Shown: positions 36,626 to 46,800 of the stretch, piece after piece
How positions within the stretch are numbered: position 1 is the stretch's first letter
Layout of the letters: the number at the start of each line of letters is the position of its first letter
Assembly (NCBI GenBank): GCA_036925085.1
Contig: JAUPFP010000152.1
Location: 62,001 to 126,000, forward strand
Direction of reading: 5' to 3'
Source: Brachycybe producta
Taxonomy: Eukaryota; Arthropoda; Diplopoda; Playtdesmida; Andrognathidae
DNA length: 64,000 nucleotides
Position numbers and translations under genes: made by a program
The notes under the pieces: model-generated
Database searches by the model: none
The model's input: only the letters and a program-made list of their open reading frames with translations
Told to the model about the DNA's origin: nothing

Positions 36626-36852
36626 TCTATTATTTAAATGCATTTAAATTATCAGGTGCTGTGTACTAGGTATAAGGGTGCGTCTCTTACTATAAGAACA
36701 GAACACTGTGATCGCGAACAGTGTGTTATGTGTGAACGGGGGGGGGGGGGGGTTTCCCCAAACATTTCTCTGTAATTTGTTCGACTGGGGTGATCCACCA
36801 GTTGTCGGTTTTCCGTCACATCAAAGGGATGGTCGTTTTATAGTCCCAGGTG

Positions 36853-36908
36853 TAGTTTGGATGTCTCGGCGAACATTGCATTAAATGTTCGCCGAGACAT
36901 CCAAACTA
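36853..36908. repeat. Perfect 23-bp hairpin, 10-nt loop
   Basis: TAGTTTGGATGTCTCGGCGA... at 36853-36875 is exactly inverted at 36886-36908. It may be the centre of a MITE. Surrounding DNA to 37440 holds rearranged pieces of the GGCCGATCCACAT element. Confidence 0.8.
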
Positions 36909-37446
36909 TGTAAATGTAAAACGTCCTACGTCCACACTTTCACAGACAAGAGTTGACAAAATGTCGCGTAATATCGAGACAAAACACAAACCTTTTGATG
37001 TTTACCGACTTGCGCCCGGGACATTGAATTGTTTGTTTGAAATTGCAGACAAAACAAAACACCAAAGTCGCAGAAATGTTTCAGAAGTGTCGCCAATTTG
37101 TCTTTCGAAACACTTAAGTTTCTGGTTTGTTTGTGTTTTGTCAGCTTGTTGTGGATCGGCAGGTCCACATTAAGCTGACAAAAATGCTGCAACATGAGTT
37201 CAAAACAAAAAACATCAGAAAAAAAAACGATTTGGAAAACAAAACAAACCCAAAACAACTGTTAGCAGTACTCAAAACAAAACTACAACAAATTTGTGAC
37301 AAAACAAAAACAAATTGAGTGTTTTGTTTTTGTTTCTATAACTGTCCTACGACATAAACTACGCAACTGTTCCGTAACCTCCGTTGTTGTTTTAATACTA
37401 ACTATCCAGTGGACAGTTAGTATTAAAACAACAACAGTGTGGACAG

Positions 37447-37653
37447 ACAGGCAATTAGAAATCGGGACAAACAGAAGTTGGCTCCGTCCTATTTTTGACG
37501 AACGCAACTTCTAATTGCTTGGTTATGTAGTCTGACGTCACATGCTCCGCCCTTTTCAACGTCGAACCACACAACAAACAAAATTAGAAGTTGCCCGTCG
37601 TCATAAAAAAGGGCGGAGCCAACTGCTGTTCGTCCCGATTTCTAATTGCCTGT
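37447..37653. mobile_element. Mutator-like hairpin MITE, copy 2
   Basis: ACAGGCAATTAGAAATCGGG ends; 9-bp flanks TGTGGACAG / TGTGGACAT. TGACGTCA at 37533-37540. Inserted in the opposite orientation to copy 1. Confidence 0.87.
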
Positions 37654-37775
37654 TGTGGACATTGTCCACACTGCACAAAACAAAGAGTTGACAAAATGTT
37701 GCATAATACAGAGACAAAACAGAAACCTTTTGATGTTTACTGACATGAGCCCAGGGTATGGAAATAGTTCGTGTG

Positions 37776-38212
37776 TGGGGAAAAGACTAATCGTAGGTCA
37801 CTAGGTGACCTATACTTCAGAACTGTAGGTGACTCAGTGACCTACACTTTAGAATTTTTTTATTGGTGATTAATTAGGTTGTAGGGGTCGGGGGGGGGGG
37901 GGGGGAGCCCGGACTCCGGAATGTAAAAATGTGTGGGTCAGAGAGTGACCCACACTTATTATCTAAAAGTGTGGGCCACTATCACTCTAAATAGCTACCT
38001 GAATGTGTAGGTCACCAGGTGACCTACACTTTCAAATAGCCATTTGGAGAAGAACAGTGGGTCACTCAGTGACCTACACTTTTAGATACGAACTGTGGGT
38101 CACTCAGTCAGTGATCTACACTTTTTTTGTACCCCACACCCCCTGCAACAAGCTTAATTTAACGTTGGTCACCTCGTAGGTCACCTAGTGACCTACAGTT
38201 AGTCTGTTCCCT
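37776..38212. mobile_element. Element built of repeated TAGGTCACT...AGTGACCTA palindromes
   Basis: Terminal arms GGGAAAAGACTAATCGTAGG and inverse (CAGTTAGTCTGTTCCC). Inside, about seven copies of GTGACCTACACTT or close variants, several in the palindromic context AGGTCACTAGGTGACCT. A poly-G run lies in the middle. Confidence 0.75.
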
Positions 38213-38475
38213 ACAAGGCCTTTGTTTCCCAGAATGGCAGAAACTGATACTCAATAAACATCTGCAGCCTTTCTTAAATTTAACAGGATTCGTTTTGTTT
38301 TTTTCTTCTTCTAGTTTTTAAACCATTTTCTAGATTATCTTAATTTTGTTTTTTTGAAATGAAGAGTTTGAAAAATCAGCTGTTCATATAAATAAAACCA
38401 TCTTAACATATTTTTTTGGGTTTTTTTTATATCTAGGAACCAACTGGAATCGATTTAAAGAGAAAAAAGTAGAAA

Positions 38476-38611
38476 ATGGTCGAAGGAGACAGTCCCGAAA
38501 TCCTTCCAAAGGATCCACAGAAGGAAGTGCAAGAAGAAGAGGAGGAGGAGGAGGATTCCATATTGGGACAAAACCAAGAGAAAGAACAAGACGAAACCGT
38601 TTTAAACGATG
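38476..38611 (+). CDS. Nrt: Nrt coding exon 1 (start codon)
   Basis: MVEGDSPEILPKDPQKEVQE, a seven-Glu/Asp patch, then ETVLNDG. The exon starts near 38437 (acceptor ATCTAG) with a 39-base 5' UTR. In-frame TAG at 38470 supports this ATG. Donor GTTGGT, phase 1. Poorly conserved N-terminus, so confidence rests on splicing logic. Confidence 0.75.
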
Positions 38612-40806
38612 GTTGGTACCATTTTTACCCGTTTTTATCACATTTTTCTTGTCGTCATTTGGTGGATAACTTTTTATCTCAATTTAATAGTTTATTCAAC
38701 TTGAAATCACAATAACATATTTAAATGTTTGATTTATAAAAAAAAAAAAACGTTTTCATTTTCATTTTATGTGTGTCTGATTTTGTGAGTTTCAATTACG
38801 AGTTATTTATAATTACACAGTTTAATTTTCAGCGTTAAAACGTCGAAAGAACTCCGGATACTTCGCGCATTTTTGAAAGTTATCAGGGTCGTAGCTGAGG
38901 AGCCCGCAGTCCTCCGCGACTGCGGCGGGGCGCAGGAGGTTTTGGGGGCCCATTTTGGAGGTTAAAAAGGGGCTGCAATGTTTTAAGCAGCAAATGGGGG
39001 GGGGGGGGGCGAAACCAAACCTAGCTACGCCCCTGAAAGTTATAAGAAACTAGAAGAGTAACTGAATCAATCATAGTGTTTCCTGCCTTATCCTTAACAT
39101 TCAGTCACACTACTCGTACCGGGGGGGGGGGGGCTCCTGTGCTTGTTGGGCTGATGCTCGTGCTTTTGTCAAAGCCTCTCTCGAGTAACTGAACTCGTTA
39201 AAAGAGTTCAGTTACTCGAGAGAGGCTTTGACCGATGAGCGACGATGAAGTTTTGATTACCAGTTCAAGTTAGTTTTATTATTTATGCACTCATTGTTGT
39301 GAGAAACGCCACGCGCGTACAGCGAGTCAACTAAACTGCTCGTTCCCGTTCAATGGCTTACAAATCTTGACAAGCAACTCTTTGATGTACCGCGACACCA
39401 AGCGGAGTCAGACGAGCCTATGGCTTGCATTACTCGTGCTACTTGAAGTGCTGTTTGCGAGTCCGTCCACACATTACTCGAGCTTGTCGACGAGCCACCT
39501 CACCAAGCACGAGTAGTCTGAACGCGCCACATTAAGGGTAAAAACTAAGGCTGTACCGAGCAGATTTTGCCGAACCGATTTTTTGCCGATTTACTACTAA
39601 TCGGCAAAAATCGGATCGGCGAACAAATATTAACCGATTTCCGATCATTAACGCACTCGACAATTAGGTCAGCTCCCTGACAAAACGGCCGCGGTGGAGG
39701 GTCACAATCCATTTATTACCAACTTTATCACTGATTCATCTTTAAAAGGAAATTGTTGTCTTGCCATTGCTTTGTAAACTCGAAAATTATAATTTAACTC
39801 TTTTTCCATACGTTCTTGTGTGCGAACCGCTTCTCTCTTGGCCCCGATGCAAGCAGCCAAAATCGGTAGTGAAAATCGGCATGATCGGCTCGGTTAAATT
39901 GATCGGCATGCCGATTTTTGTTTGTTTGTGTGATCGGTTCGGTATAATTGGCTCGGTTAAAAAAAAAGTGGGATCGGTACAGCCTTAGTAAAATCATAGT
40001 GGAGAGGCAAATCAAATGCCAAGCTGTAATGCATGCTGTGAGCTAAGACTGCAGCAGCGTTTTGTGCATCTTCAGGAATCCTGAACTGCCATAATACTGA
40101 TCATAATTTACCGGTACAAAGTAGGCTATGTAAGTTTTTAAAAGCATTTTTTTTAAAACAAAACTCATGATCTTTTAGAAACTCGATGAATAAATGAAGC
40201 GAGTGAATCCTTTTTTTTTTTGTGACGGATCTGTTCAGAAATAATCGTTTTATGACAGTTTTAAAAAGCCGATTTTTAGTTTTTGCTGTTATTGCCGTTT
40301 TAAAACTGATTATTAAATAACTAGTGGGGTAACCCGTCATAAATGACGGGAGCAAAATTCACACGCAATTGTGCCCAGCATTAGAATTTCTTTTCCTCCG
40401 CCCTTTTATGACATCAGACCAAGTAACAAACCAGTTAGAAATTGATGACGTTCATAAAAGGGCGGAGCAAAAGAAATTCTATCCTCTCCCCTTTTTATAT
40501 TTGAAAGAGAAAATGAGCGTTTCATTTTTTTCTGGTGTGCGCATGCGCGTCGTTTTTTTTTTCCTTTTTTTACTCCTTTCATTTCAATTTCAGTCACCCC
40601 CTCCCACTTTTTCTCCCTCCACGTTTCTCTCTCCCCCCTCCCCCTTCTACACTTTCCAACCTTTTCCCCTCTCCGATTTAATATCATGGGGTTCTTGGAT
40701 GGGGAGTGTGCAACACATAGTTGACCTTGAGAAAAAAAAGCGGTTCATTTATTCATTTAAATTTAAATAAATTCCGACGTCCTTGTTTGTACAGTGTTAG
40801 GTCCAG

Positions 40807-40843
<37 letters not shown>

Positions 40844-43800
40844 GATCTGGAATATTATATATATAATTATTTTCGAACAGATCCTCACCAAAAGAATGGA
40901 TTTCCTCGATTCATTTTTATTCGTCTAGTTTCGAAAAGACAATGAGTTTTGTTTCAAAAAATTGTTTTTTTAAAAACCGACATACTTGTTGCGGGTAAAT
41001 TTGCTTCTTGAACGTGGCGACGTCCATAGAGATCTAAGGGCATGACCACGTGAAACAGGCAATTAGAAATCGGAACAAACAGAAGTTGGCTCCTCCCTTT
41101 TTATGACGACCGGCAGCTTCTAATTGGTTTGTTATGTGCATGGTTCGACGTTGAAAGGGCGGAGCATGTGACGTCAGACTACATAACCAACCAATTAAAA
41201 GTTGCCAGTCGTCATGAAAAGGGCAGAGCCAACGTCTGTTTATCCCGTTTTCTAATTGCCTGTCCACGTGAATTCCCGCAACTCCATCTAGTGGCATCAA
41301 TTGTAATTAATTCTAATAAAAATCTATTGGTCAACACCTTAATAATTTTATAATTAAGAGAGATATTACAATAAATATTAGATATAAATAGCATTCCATA
41401 TTTTATGATTAAATATGACGCATTTATGTCTCAAGTTTTCAAAATGGCCTCCATTTCAACCAAGGCATTGCTGACTTTGGTAAGAAACTGATCTGCAAAC
41501 ATTCCTTTTACCGAATCTCTTGCATTTGTACGATAATTCGCTCTTCGATTTCTTCCCATTTTTGCAGGGTTCGCAGCAGAGAAAATGCGATGTTTTTTTT
41601 TTCAAATAATAAAAACTTAAGTTGATTTTCAATATGAAAAAAAAAAATGTAATTACACAAAAAAGAATTGTTTTACAATGCAGTTTTTGTTTGAAGATTT
41701 TTGTCCTCCCGTTTCGGTGATAATATCCCTTGGCCGCCTCGCTCCACTGACAAGGCCGTATGTGGTTATTTTTTGTGGGGTTACCTTAAGAGGCTACATC
41801 ACAAAATTACTTCGAAAAATCTCCGCAAAGAGCGCTAGCATCGTTTTTCTATTGAGCCCATAGACCCAATATGTTAAAGACAAAATGTTAATTTTTAAAA
41901 TACACACAGTCGCGGCGGCAATATGTTTATTTTTCGTATTTAAAGTTGTCCAATTTTGATGGTTCAAAGTGCAGTGTGCACTTTAATTATATGCTGATCT
42001 AGTGATAGATCGTCAAAAAAAATGGAAAGTGTGCTTCTATTTTTTAAAAAAAATATTCCAAAATAACGAATTTCTAACTCTTATGTTAAACTCCACTGAG
42101 TACGCACTCGTAAGAAAAATAACATCCATTAAAATGCTCGTAAAAATACGTAAAAACAATTTTAAAAAATCGGGAAAAAAATCAGCACGTGTGCCAATGT
42201 GTTGGCTTCACTGTGGTTTATTTGTGGTTTTTTAAAATTATTTTTAGGTATTTTAACTCCATTGAGTTTACGCCCAAATTAGAAAGAAAAAAAACATCCA
42301 TTAAAATATGGATGTTTTTTTTCTTTCTAATTTGGGCGTAAACTCAATGGAGTTAGAAATTCGCGATTTTGAAATAGTTTTTAAAAATAGAACCGCACTT
42401 TCCAATTTTTTGTAATTCTATCACTCGATCATCATATATTTAAGGTGCACATTGCACTTTGAACCATCAAAATTAGACGAGTTTAAATATTAAAAATCAA
42501 CATATTGCCGCCGCGACTGTGTTTATTTTAAAAATTAACATTTTGTCTTTAACGTATTGGGTCTATGGGCTCAATAGAAAAACGATGCTAGCGCTCTTTG
42601 CGGAGATTTTTTGAAGTAATTTTGCAATGTAGCCTCGTAAATCAAAGGTCTAACATAAACCACGCAACATCCAGGAGCTGAAAAAGGTCCATTCGCCAGG
42701 AAATTTCTAGTGTGTTAGAAGAAATGTTGGGAAGAGCATTGCACAATTTCGAGGTGAGGTTGCAAGAGTGCGTAAAGAAAGAAGGGCGTAATTAAAAAAA
42801 ATGTTCAAACAAAAACTGCATTGTAAAATCATTCTTTTTTGTGTAATTACATTTTTTTCATGTTGAAAATCAACTTAAGTTATTATTATTTGAAAAACAT
42901 TGCGTTTCCTCTGCCGCACACCCTGTATAAATTTGAAGAAATCGAAGAGCGAATTGTCCTACAAATGCAAGAGATTCGTTAAAAGGAATGTTTGCAGATC
43001 AGTTTCTTACCGAAGTCAGCAATGCCTTGTTTGAAATGGAGGGACATTTTGAAAACTTGACATAAATACATCATATTTAATCATAAAATATGGAATGCTA
43101 TTATATCTATTATTTATTGTAATATTTACTCTTATTTATACTTTTTACTCTGCCGCGCGCACCCTGTATAAAATGGGAACAAATCGAAGAGCGAATTGTT
43201 GACCACTGATTTCAGTTCTCTTTCAACCAACCTAGAAAAACTTCCCATCTGCTTGCTGGCAAGTTGACTCCAAGTGGTCCGTTTTGGCTACATGCCAACG
43301 ACTACTTTTTTTTTGCGGTGAATCTCGACAACCTAAAAGTCGCTAGTCTGTGAACGCCTTTTACTCTTCTAGTTTTTAAAACACTTTCAATTTATTTTTG
43401 ATAAAGAATTTGAAATTGTTCTAAAGTTTAGTTCATTTTTTTTTTTAAAAAAAACTATCTTTTAAAAGTTTCATATTTGTTGAAGTGTTTCGACTCCTCT
43501 AGTTTCTAAAACTTGAACGATGACCACAGTAACTACAACGACTGTTGATGCCGCCGCCACTGCCACCACAAAAAGTGGCTTCTTCTTCTTCTCTCGCTTC
43601 TTCTATAGAGACCTTCTTTTAGTTCCACTCAAACTGAACGACATTGAATTGTGTTTCTTAGTGGACAAGATCGAAGAAATCAAATTGGACGTTGACGACG
43701 ACGAAGATGACCACAAGACGAACAAGGGGAACGGTGGTGGTCCACTGATGCACAGCACTCCTCCTTCCGATGCGGAACGAACTCTCGGAACAGAAACGGA

Positions 43801-46800
43801 AGAGGACGGAAAAGGAGGAGAGACCAAGAAGAAATCCTCTTCCTCTTTCTTAAGAAGGTTGTTCGATCATCGTAAAAAGACGGACACGAGTCAAGAAAAG
43901 GTAATAATTAGAGGTGGGACGAATCCTAACTTTTCTCGAATCCGAATCCTAAAAGGTTATCGAATCTCTCGAAACTCGCGAAACTTCCGAATCACCCGAA
44001 TCTCTCGAATCCCACAAATCACTCAAATCCTTCAAATATAAGAATCCTATATTATTCATTAAGAAGATTAAAATAAATGAAATAATACTAAATATTAAAT
44101 TGTTAATAATAAAAAAACACTGTTGTGGCTTCACTCGGGGTCAGGCCACATGGTGATGATATTGGTGATCCGGGTCCGACCACCGAAATTGCAACAATCG
44201 CCGGTTTTTTTGGTTAGTGAACGTTTCAATTGGACGTCAATGAAGTTAAAACTAATTTTACCAAAGTTTTTAAGTTTTTTTAAGGTTAGTATTTGAAAGA
44301 TTTGAAAGACGAAAAAAAGCGCTAAGATTCGATTTTTGGAATCTTGAATATTTTTCAAGATTCGCCGGATTTAAATGGCCCATTCCTCCCTAGTAATAAT
44401 AATTATACATTCCAATGTCGTTGTCCCAATTTTTTTTTTTATTATTTGGATTTCTATTTCTGGGTTAATGGGTTGTTTGTGTTCATTTAATTGAAGGTCA
44501 ATTATAATTTTATCTAATGTCATTCAAGGATTTGGTTTTTTTTTTAGAAACACGGCGACAAGGAGAAATTATAAAACACGTTGCTTAAGAAAGTCACGTT
44601 TTCGGTCGCTCCACTTATAAATAGAATTATTTTTTTCTTCAATTGAACGAATTTTTAGGAATTTTTATTAACAAAAATATTACGATGGCTACTTTGGGTG
44701 TCCACTATTTTCTCCTTTTTTAAGTTAACTCAAACTGCGCGTAAGTTTAGCCCCACCTTGTCCACAAAGAGGTGAGACGAATCCTAAATTTTCTCGAATG
44801 CGAATCCGAATCCCAAAAGGTTATCGAATCTCTTGAATTCTTCATATTAAAATCCTATATTATTCATTAAGAAGATACAAATAAATGAAATAATATTAAA
44901 TATTAAATTATTAATAATAAAAAACAATGTGACACTCAGGGTCAGGCCACAAGGTGATCCATTGATGATTTCGGGTATCACGAAAATTGCAACAATCGTT
45001 GATTTTTTTGTTAGTGAACGCTTCTATTGGACGTCAATGGAGTTAAAACTAATTTTACCAGAGTTTTTAACAGTTTTTTTTTAGGTTAGGATTTGAAAGG
45101 CGAAAAAAGCGCGAAGATTCGAGTTTTCGAACCTCGAATATTTTTCAAGATTTGCAGGATTCGAGGATTCGAATCGCCCATTCCTAGTTCTTACTTATGT
45201 GAGGTTTTTAAGTTCAACTTAATCCTATGTATCTTTTCTGAATTTGGCTGTAACTTATAGAAATAACTACAAGATACTTTTAAAACCAGTGTAACTCTTT
45301 GTAACAGTTACAACTTGTTTCGGGCAGCTTGTTTCAAAAAAATAATAAAGTAACTTGTAACCTGTACAAGTTACTTTATTATGTTTTCGAACAAGTTGTA
45401 AAGAAAATGTAAAAGAAGGTCTGTTACTTTAGGCTAGTTAGGCGTATATTAGAATATTGTTCTCCAATTTGGGAACCCATTTAGAAATAATGTAAAACAC
45501 GAAATTGAAATGGTACAGCATAGAGCTGCATGATTTGTGAAAGGAAAATACATGTATACCCAGAGCTGGGCAGTTATCGGAATTACATGTATTGGGGAAT
45601 ACATATCCCCAATACAATTGTATTTTGTATTAAGAATACACTGGTTCATTGTATTTTGTATGTTGTATTGGGAATACACATTTTACATGTATCTTGTATC
45701 TTGGAAAATACATAAAATACATTTTTCTATATTTATAAAGCACAATTTTTACAGGTAAAAGATTGCTTAGTATAATAGTATTTCACTGTGAAATATACTA
45801 TTATAATAAGCAATGTGTTACCTGTAAGAATTACTGAAAGTGTGAAATTTTCACACTTTAGATTAGACTGATTAGTAGTAAGTAGTCACAAGCACACATC
45901 ACACTTTTTTGCCATTAAAGGCGCAGACACACTAGGCTGGTTTACAAGCCGCTGGTTGCTGCTGGCTATTAGCAGCAACAGCAAGCAGCAGCTGGTTTGG
46001 GTTCACACTTGTCCAGTCACTGCTGGTATTAGCAGTGCAAGCCATCCAATCACTGTCTTGCAAAAACACAACCTCTAACAATAACCAACCCAAGCAGTGG
46101 AGTTTCAACTACCCACTAGTGGGTAGCAGCAGGAAGGGATTCACTTGACCAGCTGGTAGCTGCTAAAGTTGGACATGTTCAACTTCACCAGCCGCTGTTA
46201 AAATTACTAGCCTGCTGGAGAAAGCAGCTGCTGGTAGCAGTTCACACTATGCTGCTAGCAAGCTACAACCAGTAGCTGGGAAACCAGCCTAGTGTGAATG
46301 TGCCATAAGGCTGTCTAGCCAACTTCTAATACAGGCATTTAGAAATAGGGACGAACACAAGTTGGGTCCGCCCTTTTTATGACGACCGGCAACTTCTAAT
46401 TTGTTTGTTGTGTGGTTCGACGTTGAAAATAGTGGAGCATGTGACGTCAGACTACATAACCAACCAATTAGAAGTTACCGGTCGTCAAAAAAGGCGGGAC
46501 CAACTTGTGTTCATCCCGATTTCTAAATGCCTGTACTTCTAGTGACTAATAAGTGAATATAAGCTGAAAAACGTTAGTATGGTGGTCCTATCGAACGTCT
46601 GGCATGGTTAATAGTTCAAAGACACAATTCAGTTTCAGTTTCATACATGTTATTAAAATATCTTGTATTTTGTAATGGAAATACATGTTTTAGTTGTATT
46701 ATGTATTTTGTATTCAAGATACTAATTTAAATGTATTTTGCCCAGCTCTGTGTATAGCGACAGAGTGTACCTTCTATGCTTCAGGAAGTACAATGTGAAT

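Noticed and set aside
43150-43210. Second CACCCTGTATAAAA copy as a transposon end
   Set aside because: It repeats an internal part of the adjacent arm (42915-42965), so it looks like a local tandem duplication rather than a new terminus.
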